Shown one piece after another: positions 16,519-25,458 of a stretch of 64,000 nucleotides of DNA. Under the pieces are notes generated by a model. The model was not told the origin of the DNA and did no database searches. It saw nothing but the letters and a program-made list of their open reading frames with translations. A program made the position numbers and the translations under genes. This stretch comes from Flaviaestuariibacter flavus. GTDB lineage: Bacteria; Bacteroidota; Bacteroidia; Chitinophagales; Chitinophagaceae. The stretch lies in contig NZ_SJZI01000044.1 of assembly GCF_004337505.1 (NCBI RefSeq), positions 35,319 through 99,318 on the forward strand, written 5' to 3'. Position 1 is the stretch's first letter; the number at the start of each line of letters is the position of its first letter.

Positions 16519-17922
16519 ATGTCACAAAGCACTGATGAAATCATCCTGCGCGCCGCCTGGAAGCTTGTCTGGACACCCAATACGCCCTATTACCTGCCTG
16601 ACGTACTCCGGAACGGCGTTCATTCCGGCAACATCAACATCCCCGCGCTTGAAGGGGCTGCGGTGGGCGATATCGGTCCCATCAACCTGTTCAAGGACGA
16701 TGTGCTCGGCTACATCACGGTGCGTATGATGAACAACACGGTAAGCGGACTTTCGTCAATCACCGACGGGGGGCTCGATTACAATGACGGCACAAAAACG
16801 CTGCGCCTCACCGTTGGCTTTGGCGGCCTGTCGTTCAAAGGCAGCTATGAAGTCGCATCGGGCGGCGTCACCGGCTGCGCCATTGCTTCGGCCAACTCGG
16901 TGCTCAACGTGTTCCGCAGTCTCAAAGCCACCGGTGAAGATGATCCCAATATCAACCTGGCGTATCAATACCGCGACCGCCTGACACAGCCCGACAACCC
17001 CAACGGCAACCTGCTGGTGAATACATTTTACGACCAGAACGACACCATCAACACAGTGGTGCTGGCGCAAAACGCGATGGTCGGCGGAAAGGTCAACAAG
17101 ACGAACGGGATGTTTCATAACGCCTGGCTGAAGCACACCACCAACGGGCAGGATACGTCCTATTATATGAACAATACCTCCAACGCTGCGAAAAATCCAG
17201 ACAGCGGCGGATCCGGCTTTAACGACGACGATTATAATTCGCATGGCTTCTATATGGAAACCCTGCTCACGTACGAAGCCGTCAACCTGCGTAATCTTGG
17301 CGACCCGCGCGGGGAAGCGCTTTACAACTCCATCAAGTCGAATTCCTCCAACGGTTCGGAGTCGCTCGAAGACCATGCAAAGGGCTATACCGGCAGCTCC
17401 GTGGGCGACTTCATGGGCTACGTTAAAGAAGGCGGTGTCACCGCCCGGATGCAGGCACGCGCCATCGCACCCGAACTGCTGCAACGGAAGCAATCGCTTT
17501 ACGAAGATGCGCGGGCCGCGGCGCAGGCGCATTATGAAGACTGGATCGCCAACGACCGCCATGAGGAATTTCTAAATACGACTGCGCGCTTCGCTTCTGT
17601 GAACGATATCGTACAGCTTACCGGTCACTTTACCGACAATTTTTCGATACCTGCAGTTACCCTCATCGCCGGCATCAGCACCACGGGCGGCAACCTGACG
17701 GTAAGCATATCCGATATACAGGCCCATATCGGCGCCCTGAATATCGAGCTGCAGCCCGACAAGGCCTCCGACCTCAATACCAGGGTACAGAACGGCATTG
17801 CCAACGCGGGCTTTATGCAAAGCCTGATGAAGACGAAGGTGGAAAACGCCATCAATTCCAATGACGTGAAAACCTACCTGAGCGGCCGCCTCAACGATGC
17901 CATCCGCAAAATTTTCGGATAA
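16519..17922 (+). CDS. Unknown protein, first gene of the polyprenyl-synthase cluster
   Basis: The 467-residue protein has no signal peptide. Its N-terminus contains PNTPYYLPDVL, which closely matches PNSPFFLPRML in the 275-residue protein at 25459-26286, so the two are homologous at least there. Residues 60-130 and 370-430 are rich in alternating hydrophobics and Gly, suggesting amphipathic beta-sheet, while residues 130-360 form an Asn/Asp/Ser-rich insertion absent from the shorter paralog. The C-terminal 60 residues are helical. I do not recognise the family; a lipid-binding (TULIP/JHBP-like) beta fold is a guess from strand pattern and context. Confidence 0.78.
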   Translation: MSQSTDEIILRAAWKLVWTPNTPYYLPDVLRNGVHSGNINIPALEGAAVGDIGPINLFKDDVLGYITVRMMNNTVSGLSSITDGGLDYNDGTKTLRLTVGFGGLSFKGSYEVASGGVTGCAIASANSVLNVFRSLKATGEDDPNINLAYQYRDRLTQPDNPNGNLLVNTFYDQNDTINTVVLAQNAMVGGKVNKTNGMFHNAWLKHTTNGQDTSYYMNNTSNAAKNPDSGGSGFNDDDYNSHGFYMETLLTYEAVNLRNLGDPRGEALYNSIKSNSSNGSESLEDHAKGYTGSSVGDFMGYVKEGGVTARMQARAIAPELLQRKQSLYEDARAAAQAHYEDWIANDRHEEFLNTTARFASVNDIVQLTGHFTDNFSIPAVTLIAGISTTGGNLTVSISDIQAHIGALNIELQPDKASDLNTRVQNGIANAGFMQSLMKTKVENAINSNDVKTYLSGRLNDAIRKIFG

Positions 17923-17950
17923 CCCTTTCAACCAAAATAAAACCCTGCTT

Positions 17951-19213
17951 ATGAGTTACGACATCGCTATCGGCGTGCAGCAACAGCAACTGAATACCTG
18001 CAGCCAGCAACTTTACAGCCGTGTGCCCGGCCTCTTCCAGGGACAGGGCAGCAACCCGAAATTCCCGGGTATCACGATGACCTGGTCGGCCTCCGCCGCG
18101 CCGACCTTCAACCTGTCGCCCTCGGCGGCTACGGTGAAGTGCCTGCACGATGCCGCCCGCGGGCAGCTTACCGATGCGCATCACGATGTGCTGACAACAG
18201 AGCTGGTGGCTTCCGCACTGAACAACATGCCGGCTTTCGAGTTTACCTTTTCCAACCTGCACGTGGTGCTGCAGCAGCCCGGCGGCGAGCAAACAACACT
18301 CGACATCCCCGCCACCATTGCCTGCCTGCTGCAGGTGAGCGGCGGCGACCTGCAGTTTGTGGCCAACAGCGTCACCATCCCGCAGCAATCCGATCCTACG
18401 CAGGACTTCTTTGTTCAGTACCTCGTAAAGCCGCAACTGCTCGAAACCGTCAAGCAGACGCTTGCCGGGCTCAAGGTGCCGGCGCCGCAGATGCCCGGCA
18501 TCCAGCTGACGCCGATCACCGCTACCATCCAGAACGGGTACGTGCTCGGTCTTGCCAACCTGGGATGGAAGGGGCCTGCCAGTTTCGACGGGCTCGACTG
18601 GCCCGGCGGCGGCTTCTTTGCCGTAATGAGCCAGGACGCGATGCAGGCCGTTACCAACGCAGCCATCGGCACCACCAGGAATATTCCCGGCGGCGGCGAC
18701 GTAGGCACCGATGTGGGCGGCGCCGACTACAGCTACTCGATCAACATCCGCAACCCGACGATCGCTTTCAGCGGACCGAATATCGAGATCCATTTCGGCA
18801 TCGACGGCAATGTGTCGGCACATGTAAAAGTGCTGTTTGTAAAGATCGGCGTCAACTACGACGTGCTGGGCGGCCCGGCGCCGATCGCCTATACCGCGCT
18901 GGGGCCGGCGTCGGGCAGCAATATGAACATCGTGGCCCGCAGCCTCAACGCCTTCACCTTCCTGCTCAAGCCGTCGGGCAGCGTGCTCGACAAGATCCTC
19001 TCGGCGATCACCTGGCCCATCACACAGGCCATCACCGCCGTGGTTGCGCCCATCGTTACCACCAGCCTGCACAATATCAACTTCACCAGCTATCGCCTGC
19101 CTGATTATTCGGTGAGCATCCAGGGCCACACCCTGCAGTTCACCCCGCAGGTAGAGCGGGTGGATACGGTGCCGGGCCGTGTGCGCATCACCGGTAATCT
19201 CCAGGTTTCCTAA
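17951..19213 (+). CDS. Unknown beta-rich protein of the polyprenyl-synthase cluster (TULIP-like?)
   Basis: The 420-residue protein starts at ATG 17951 (MSYDIAIGVQQQQLN), 28 bases after the previous stop; the earlier in-frame ATG at 17897 lies inside the upstream gene. It opens with an amphipathic helix and continues with long stretches of alternating polar/hydrophobic strands (for example IRNPTIAFSGPNIEIHFGIDG) and a hydrophobic helix near 350 (ITWPITQAITAVVAPIVTTSL). The length and the helix-then-sheet pattern recall soluble lipid-binding TULIP proteins such as P47/OrfX, but no diagnostic motif is visible. Function unknown. Confidence 0.78.
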   Translation: MSYDIAIGVQQQQLNTCSQQLYSRVPGLFQGQGSNPKFPGITMTWSASAAPTFNLSPSAATVKCLHDAARGQLTDAHHDVLTTELVASALNNMPAFEFTFSNLHVVLQQPGGEQTTLDIPATIACLLQVSGGDLQFVANSVTIPQQSDPTQDFFVQYLVKPQLLETVKQTLAGLKVPAPQMPGIQLTPITATIQNGYVLGLANLGWKGPASFDGLDWPGGGFFAVMSQDAMQAVTNAAIGTTRNIPGGGDVGTDVGGADYSYSINIRNPTIAFSGPNIEIHFGIDGNVSAHVKVLFVKIGVNYDVLGGPAPIAYTALGPASGSNMNIVARSLNAFTFLLKPSGSVLDKILSAITWPITQAITAVVAPIVTTSLHNINFTSYRLPDYSVSIQGHTLQFTPQVERVDTVPGRVRITGNLQVS

Positions 19214-19228
19214 ACCCAAAATCACCAT

Positions 19229-20248
19229 ATGAAACAATTCGCAACTGCCGCGCGCACGCTGCTGCGGCACCTGCTGCTCGCCCTGCTGCTGCTGGCTTCG
19301 CTGGGTGGCTTTACGCAGGTTACGGCACTCACAACCGCCACCGCGCCCTCGGGCAACATGATGGACGTTTATTTCCTCGACGTCGCACAGGGCAACTGCG
19401 TCCTCATCAAGCTACCCAACGGCAAATTCATGCTCTATGATGCCGGCTCCACTTCCTCGAAGATCGACAAGAACGTCGTTGCCGGCCGCATCCGAACCAT
19501 CACCGGCGGCGCGCAGATCAGCACGGTCTTTCTCTCGCACGCCGATGCCGATCACATCAACATTCTTCCCTACATCACGGAGGCCGCCAAGCCCACCTTT
19601 GTGCATATCAGCGGGCAGAAGAGCGACTACGAGGACGTGCTGGACAGCTGGATAAAAAACCTGCCGAAGAATACCACCTGGGTCACCTACGGACCCAACT
19701 ATTCATCCACGAAGCCTTCTTCGAATATCGACGGCGACCCGATGGTAAACGTGTACGTGATGGCGGCCAACGTTACCGGCGATGCCAATACACAAAGCCT
19801 CGTGATATCGCTCGACTATGGAAAGAACAATGCCCTGCTCACCGGCGATGCCACGCAGACGACGGAGAATTTTATCCTGTCGCAATGGGCTTCCTCGGCG
19901 GTGGCTGCCACCATCTTTTCTTTCGGCCACCACGGTTCCAACCATTCGAGCAGCCCGCAATTCATCACCGCTGTTAACCCGAACATCGGCGTTTTTTCGG
20001 CCAGCGCCGAGCATATGGGCTACGGCCACCCGCGCTGCGAACTGCTCAACTACGTTCAGGGCTACGTGGATGCAAACGGCAAGAACGGCGTTACGATACA
20101 ATCGCACCAGATCGATTGCTGGCGCTCCGACCTGGGTAACTACGTCTTCGAGCACAACGACCTCGGTGTTTTCCTGACCGCCACGCAGGGCGATATCCGC
20201 TTCCGCTGCGACGGGGTCAACTATATGGTGGAGGTAAGCCGACTCTGA
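19229..20248 (+). CDS. Secreted ComEC-like metallo-beta-lactamase-fold hydrolase
   Basis: The 339-residue protein has an N-terminal signal peptide (LLLALLLLASLGGFTQ) and then a metallo-beta-lactamase domain of the ComEC/Rec2 type: MDVYFLDVAQGNCVLI, the metal motif HADADH at 104-109, LLTGDA, and GHHGSNHSSS. The natural substrate is unknown; relatives include nucleases and phosphodiesterases. It is the only member of the cluster with an export signal. Spacing is 15 bases on each side, so it is part of the same transcript. Confidence 0.85.
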   Translation: MKQFATAARTLLRHLLLALLLLASLGGFTQVTALTTATAPSGNMMDVYFLDVAQGNCVLIKLPNGKFMLYDAGSTSSKIDKNVVAGRIRTITGGAQISTVFLSHADADHINILPYITEAAKPTFVHISGQKSDYEDVLDSWIKNLPKNTTWVTYGPNYSSTKPSSNIDGDPMVNVYVMAANVTGDANTQSLVISLDYGKNNALLTGDATQTTENFILSQWASSAVAATIFSFGHHGSNHSSSPQFITAVNPNIGVFSASAEHMGYGHPRCELLNYVQGYVDANGKNGVTIQSHQIDCWRSDLGNYVFEHNDLGVFLTATQGDIRFRCDGVNYMVEVSRL

Positions 20249-20263
20249 TTAAACGAACCGATC

Positions 20264-23200
20264 ATGACACTTGAACAACTCTATACGCAGCTTTCCGACG
20301 CGCGCTATTTCCAGAACGGGCAACTGACCCTTCCCGCTGCAGCAATAGACGGCGAAGGCGGCCCCATTGCCACGCTCATCCGCACCTGGGTAGGCAGCGA
20401 GCTGGTGATCACCAATATCACCGGCGGTCTTCAGAAGGATGCCGCCGCCATCCATGCACCGGGCAAGCTGGCTTTGTTGGGCGTGCCCGCGCAGCAGGTC
20501 AGCGGGATCAGCTTTTCGGTGGTGGATTCAAAGGGAACTCCCGTTGCCGACGGAACGCCGGCGCTCTTTATCGATTATGTGCTGCCCGCCGGCTGGGGGC
20601 TTGAAAAATCCTTCCCGGTACTTGCCGGGACCGACCTGTTGCAATTGTCCTTTTCCGACACCCATTTTCTGCTGTCTTCGTCGCCGCGTCCCGCCGGTGA
20701 CTTCCCCGGGCTGACGCCGGGCCTCACCTTTTATTCGGGTACCCTGCATACCCGCAGCCTCCTGCTCGAAGTGGTGGGATCCCTGCTCGGCGGCAGCACT
20801 ACCCTTGCTGCATGGGGACCGGTAAGGATCCTGGAAGGCTCCGTGGCCGATCTGTCCGCTCTGAAGCCAGGTGTCGCCATCGCCACCGCCGCACAGCACA
20901 TCAAACCTGCCGACTTTCTCGACCTGCCGGTGTGGCTGCTTGCCGAAACCGACCTGGGAGCGCAGGGAAAGCTGGAAACCGCAGTAAAGCTCGCGAGCGA
21001 AGTGACGATCGGCGATAAGCCGCCCATCGGCATCAGCGTCGACATCAGTGATCCCGGTAAGCTGCTCGTATTCGAAGCGGATATCGCTCATGTAGTTACC
21101 TACGAGCTGCAGTCGCTCGCCGCATTTCTCAACGGTGTGCCTATCGGCGAGGAGCTGAAGCAGTACGTGACGAAGCTCAGTACCATCATGACGGTAAAGG
21201 CGATCCGACTCTACTTCGCCACCGGCGCGCTTTCCACGAGCCCCGCAAAAGCCTTCGATGCCGTTGCCATCGATGTGGTCAATGCCAGCGACTGGGACCT
21301 CCTGCCCGGTTACCTCGATATTGATACGTTCCAGGCGTCCTTCATGGTCAATGGCATCACCTCGTCGCCCAAAGTGTTTACGCTCGTGCGCAGCACCGCG
21401 ATGCTGTTTGAACAAACCAAGGTGGCCGTGTCGGCGAGCTTTCCCAACCCGAGCTTCGATGCGCAGCTTTACGATGGCAGCACCATCCCGCTGTCGCAAC
21501 TATTTAAAAAGTTCTATCCCGCCGCAAGCGGCTTTCCGCAGCTGGTGTGCAACCAGCTCACCCTGAGCGGACAGCCGGGCTCGAAGAACTACGGCCTGCA
21601 GGTGGGGCTCACCGGCGACTGGAACATCAACGCCGGCATCCGCACTATCCGCCTCGACGAGGCCACGCTTGCGCTTACTTATGACGGCACCAAGGATCCC
21701 GCTACCAACGGCAGCCTGCTGGCGGTCGCCACCTTCGAAGGCGGTGATGACGGACACGAGATCGCATCGTTCATGGTCAACTGGGACATCCGCAAAAGCT
21801 TTGTGCTGCAAGGGAGCTTTCCCGACATCAACCTCACCGAGCTGGCGAAGTCGATTGCCGGCGCGGCGTCGCTCTACCTTCCGGACGGCTTCCCTACGCT
21901 CGATCTGAAAAACACCACCGTTACACTTAGCATCACCAGGGGAAGCACCAACCAGGTGAGCGGCACCACCTATGATTTCAGCATCACGTCTACCGTGCAG
22001 ATCAACGGTGTGGATGTAGGGTTGGTGTTCGAGCTGGAGAAAAGTCCCGATGGCTGGGGCGTGGTGGCCGGCGCCTGGACCACCAACTGGACCTGGTCGC
22101 CGGCGCAGCAATGGCCCGACACCTTCGGCACTATCTGCAAGGACATCAATTTTCAGAAGACGGGTATCATCATCTCTTCGATCCGGAACCCGTCGGTGCA
22201 GCTGGCCAACCCGCCCTCGCGCCTGCCGTCGACGATCGGGCAGGGGCTTACCTTCTTTACAACGATCGGTTTCGAAGGCGAGCTGCAGCACGCACTCAGC
22301 AAGTTTTTCCCGGGCTCGTCGGGCATCAGCCTCTATGCTTACCTGGCCAACCCGATCGCCAATTCACAATTAGTTGCCACCATCGGTCAGTCGGCAGGTA
22401 CCCAGAAATATGCCTTTGAAGGATTCACGATGACCATTTCCCCGGCTACGGCATCCTTCGAGCTGAAGGCGGGCGTGAGCTTCACCTTCACCGAGATTGC
22501 CGGACCCAACAAGGGAAAGGAGGTGACACTCGGATTCGTTGCGGGAGGCGCGCTCAACCTCGAAGGAGAGTTCAGTCTCTTCTTTGTGTTCAAAGCCGAC
22601 GAGAAATATGTCAACGATAACCAGCAGCGGATGCTGCAGCAGCATGTGCGCCAACGCCAGGCGCTGGCGAAGCTGGGAAATGGCCCGGGCAGCCCGGCGC
22701 CGCCGGCGCGCAGTAAAGGCTGGGTAGACCCGCTTGGCCTCGAAGGTCTTACCATTCACAACTTCTGGGGCGAAGTGGGTGTGATGGCCGCGGGTGAGCT
22801 CTTCTTCGGGTTCGGCGGCAACATCGAAGTGGGCACGCAAAACGTGGTGAACCTGGAGATGGACCTCGTGGGTGGCGTGCTCGATGGTGAAATTCCGGAG
22901 CTCAATGCTTTCGTGTTCAAGATGGACGAAACGGATAAGGACAAGGCGATCTTCCTCACCGACATCATCAAGGAATTCACCACGCTCGACCTCACGAAAG
23001 TTCCCGTGCTCAACAGCATCGGCTTCCGCAAATTCGACATGGCGCTGGTGCTCGACCCGGCAGGATGGAAGAACCCCGCCACCGGAACCAACTACCCGCT
23101 CGGTTTTTATGCAAGCGGCGACGTGCTCTTCTACGGCTTCGAAGCCGTCTTCGATGTGGAGATCTATTTCAACACCGGTATCAAAGCCTATGGCTATATC

Positions 23201-24394
23201 GACAAAGCACTTTCGCTTGCCGGTGGTGTGGTGAAGCTTTCGGACGTAACCGGTTCGAAAGGTCCCTACGGTTTAATCGATACGAGCGCCATACTGGCCA
23301 CCGACAACAAGCCGGTGCTCACGCTCTCGGGATCGCTTACCGTGCTGGGCTTCACCCAGTCGCTCTACGCTTACGTATCGAACGGCGGCTTCGTGTTTGA
23401 AACGGCCACAAGCCTGCTCGACGTATTCAAGGCGCAGATGGCCTGCTCGGTCAAATGGGCCGGCGGTGACTTCAACTTCCACGGCAGCGTCGGCGGCGCC
23501 ATCAACCTCGACTTCCACACGGGCGACCTCAAGGTAAGCGGTGTGACGGTGGTGCCCGCCATCAACATCCACATGCACCTCGACATGTCGGTTACGCTCG
23601 ACATTAACCCCGGTTTCAAATTCGCGGTGAAGGGCTCCTTTGCCTGGGGATCACTCACGCTCACCGTGGACGTGGAGCTGCAGATCAAGTCGTGGAGCGA
23701 CCTGAAGCAGGCGCTCATCGACCTGTTTGTAAAATACCCGGAGAAGCTATTCCGCGATCTGCTCAACGACGTGTCGAAGTGGGTGGATGCCGTGAAGCAA
23801 AAGCTTTTCGAAGCGGCCAGCGATGCCGCCCGCGTGCTCAAAGATGTATACAAGGTGCTGGCGAAAGACGCGGTGGACCTGTTGCGCGCGGTTGGATACG
23901 GTATGGGCGAAATCATCAAGGCGCTCGTGGATGTGTGGGGGATGCTGCTGCGCGATGCTGAGAAGCTCGTCAGCGATATTGCTTCCTTCTGCTCGGTCAA
24001 CCAGGCTTACGGCCTGCTGGCGCGCCCCACCCGCTACACGGCGCGCCCCGATATGGACCTGCTCCAGGGGCTTGCCTTCGCACCTGGTGCGCAGCACCTG
24101 CTGCTGCACTATTACCTTAACCAGCCGGTGCTGGCGCGTCTTGCCGCAAGCGATGCCGACATGCGGGCCCGCCTGCAGCGCCTCCTCGACGACTCGGTGG
24201 CCGGAAGACTGCAACAAGGCTATTTCGTGGAGGAGCTCATTACGCTGTTTGCCGTGGCAGCGCAGAAATCGGACGCCGAAGAGGCGGAGGCGCTCGAGCC
24301 CCTGCGCGAAGCCCTGCGTCCCTGGCGCAGGCATCGTTACACCGAATTCCTGGAAGCGATGAATACCGGCAATCAAATCGTGGGTACCTTATGA
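20264..24394 (+). CDS. Giant beta-rich protein of unknown function (1376 aa)
   Basis: Residues 1-1130 consist of Gly/Ser/Thr-rich, strand-like segments with repeated amphipathic patterns (for example FMVNWDIRKSFVLQGSFPDINL, LYAYLANPIANSQLVATIG, LTLSGSLTVLGFTQSLYAYVS). Residues 1135-1250 form long amphipathic helices (KYPEKLFRDLLNDVSKWVDA, VLKDVYKVLAKDAVDLLRAV), and the last 110 residues are a further helical domain. There is no signal peptide, Cys-rich region or catalytic motif that I can see. The extended sheet pattern would suit a long groove or scaffold for a hydrophobic ligand. Its stop overlaps the polyprenyl synthase start by 4 bases (ATGA), indicating translational coupling. Confidence 0.8.
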   Translation: MTLEQLYTQLSDARYFQNGQLTLPAAAIDGEGGPIATLIRTWVGSELVITNITGGLQKDAAAIHAPGKLALLGVPAQQVSGISFSVVDSKGTPVADGTPALFIDYVLPAGWGLEKSFPVLAGTDLLQLSFSDTHFLLSSSPRPAGDFPGLTPGLTFYSGTLHTRSLLLEVVGSLLGGSTTLAAWGPVRILEGSVADLSALKPGVAIATAAQHIKPADFLDLPVWLLAETDLGAQGKLETAVKLASEVTIGDKPPIGISVDISDPGKLLVFEADIAHVVTYELQSLAAFLNGVPIGEELKQYVTKLSTIMTVKAIRLYFATGALSTSPAKAFDAVAIDVVNASDWDLLPGYLDIDTFQASFMVNGITSSPKVFTLVRSTAMLFEQTKVAVSASFPNPSFDAQLYDGSTIPLSQLFKKFYPAASGFPQLVCNQLTLSGQPGSKNYGLQVGLTGDWNINAGIRTIRLDEATLALTYDGTKDPATNGSLLAVATFEGGDDGHEIASFMVNWDIRKSFVLQGSFPDINLTELAKSIAGAASLYLPDGFPTLDLKNTTVTLSITRGSTNQVSGTTYDFSITSTVQINGVDVGLVFELEKSPDGWGVVAGAWTTNWTWSPAQQWPDTFGTICKDINFQKTGIIISSIRNPSVQLANPPSRLPSTIGQGLTFFTTIGFEGELQHALSKFFPGSSGISLYAYLANPIANSQLVATIGQSAGTQKYAFEGFTMTISPATASFELKAGVSFTFTEIAGPNKGKEVTLGFVAGGALNLEGEFSLFFVFKADEKYVNDNQQRMLQQHVRQRQALAKLGNGPGSPAPPARSKGWVDPLGLEGLTIHNFWGEVGVMAAGELFFGFGGNIEVGTQNVVNLEMDLVGGVLDGEIPELNAFVFKMDETDKDKAIFLTDIIKEFTTLDLTKVPVLNSIGFRKFDMALVLDPAGWKNPATGTNYPLGFYASGDVLFYGFEAVFDVEIYFNTGIKAYGYIDKALSLAGGVVKLSDVTGSKGPYGLIDTSAILATDNKPVLTLSGSLTVLGFTQSLYAYVSNGGFVFETATSLLDVFKAQMACSVKWAGGDFNFHGSVGGAINLDFHTGDLKVSGVTVVPAINIHMHLDMSVTLDINPGFKFAVKGSFAWGSLTLTVDVELQIKSWSDLKQALIDLFVKYPEKLFRDLLNDVSKWVDAVKQKLFEAASDAARVLKDVYKVLAKDAVDLLRAVGYGMGEIIKALVDVWGMLLRDAEKLVSDIASFCSVNQAYGLLARPTRYTARPDMDLLQGLAFAPGAQHLLLHYYLNQPVLARLAASDADMRARLQRLLDDSVAGRLQQGYFVEELITLFAVAAQKSDAEEAEALEPLREALRPWRRHRYTEFLEAMNTGNQIVGTL

Positions 24395-25428
24395 ATGTAG
24401 CCATCGACCTTGAAGAACCGAAACTGACGACTGGTCCGCTCGATGCCGCCCGCGACCTCGTGGGCGCCGACCTGGAGCGCTTCGAGAAGGAGTTGCTGAA
24501 AACCCTGCGCACACAGCGGCGCTACCTTTCGGCCAACACGATGGAGATCTACAGGCGGGGCAAACGCTTCCGCCCCATGCTGCTCCTGCTGAGCGCCCGC
24601 CTCAACGGGGCATCGCCCGTCGGTAAGCCGCTGCCGCCGAAGGTGATTACTGCTGCGGTATCGCTCGAGATGCTCCACGTGGGTTCGCTGCTGCACGACG
24701 ATATCGTGGACCGCGCCCCGCTCCGCCGCGGTCTGCCCAGCCTCAACGCCGAAAGCGGCAACGAAGTGGCGATGCTGGTAGGCGACATGCAGATGATCGA
24801 GTCGATGCGTCGCTTTGTGAGTTCGGTAAAGACACAGGAAGACCTGCGCCTTGTCAGTCACTACCTCGATACCGCGCTCGACCTGTGCAAGGGTGAGATC
24901 GACGAGCTGCGGCAACGCGGGGGCTGGAATACCGACTTCCTGCGGCGGCGCTACCTGCGCACCATCGATCGCAAGACAAGCCGCCTCATCGCGCTTTCCT
25001 GCGAGGCGGGTGCCCGCCTGGTGGAGGCACGCGTGGGCAAGGTGGCGGCCATGGAGAAATACGGTCTTTACTGCGGCCGCGCCTTCCAGGTGATGGACGA
25101 TCTGAAGGATATCTTCCAGGACGCCGGCAGCTCGGGCAAGGAGCGCTTCATCGACCTGCGCAACCGGCGCATCACGCTCCCGTATATCTACGTATTGGAA
25201 GGCCTGCCGCCGCGCAACCCGGTGCGGCAGATTCTTTCGGGAAGGCCGTACACGGAAAAAGTTTTTGCCGCGGCTACGAGCCTTGTGCCCGCTTCGCCCG
25301 GGATCGACAAGGCTTATTCCGAGGCGCGTGTGTACATGCTGAAGGCCTGCGAAGAACTCGAAATATATGGCGACAATCCCTACGCCCGCTGCCTCCGCGA
25401 CCTCGCAAGGGCCGTTGTGGATGGCTAG
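24391..25428 (+). CDS. Polyprenyl (isoprenyl diphosphate) synthase family protein
   Basis: The 345-residue enzyme has the first aspartate-rich motif DDIVD at 103-107 followed by RR (APLRRG), and the second motif DDLKD beginning at residue 236, so it should bind Mg-diphosphates and elongate isoprenyl chains. KRFRP near 58-62 is the usual IPP-binding segment. Chain length cannot be predicted safely. It differs from the usual housekeeping octaprenyl synthase in its genetic setting: translationally coupled to the giant protein and followed after 30 bases by a paralog of the cluster's first gene. The expected role is making a prenyl diphosphate used or bound by its neighbours. Confidence 0.9.
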   Translation: MNVAIDLEEPKLTTGPLDAARDLVGADLERFEKELLKTLRTQRRYLSANTMEIYRRGKRFRPMLLLLSARLNGASPVGKPLPPKVITAAVSLEMLHVGSLLHDDIVDRAPLRRGLPSLNAESGNEVAMLVGDMQMIESMRRFVSSVKTQEDLRLVSHYLDTALDLCKGEIDELRQRGGWNTDFLRRRYLRTIDRKTSRLIALSCEAGARLVEARVGKVAAMEKYGLYCGRAFQVMDDLKDIFQDAGSSGKERFIDLRNRRITLPYIYVLEGLPPRNPVRQILSGRPYTEKVFAAATSLVPASPGIDKAYSEARVYMLKACEELEIYGDNPYARCLRDLARAVVDG

Positions 25429-25458
25429 CATTTTCAAAACCATTAATAAAACGCGATC

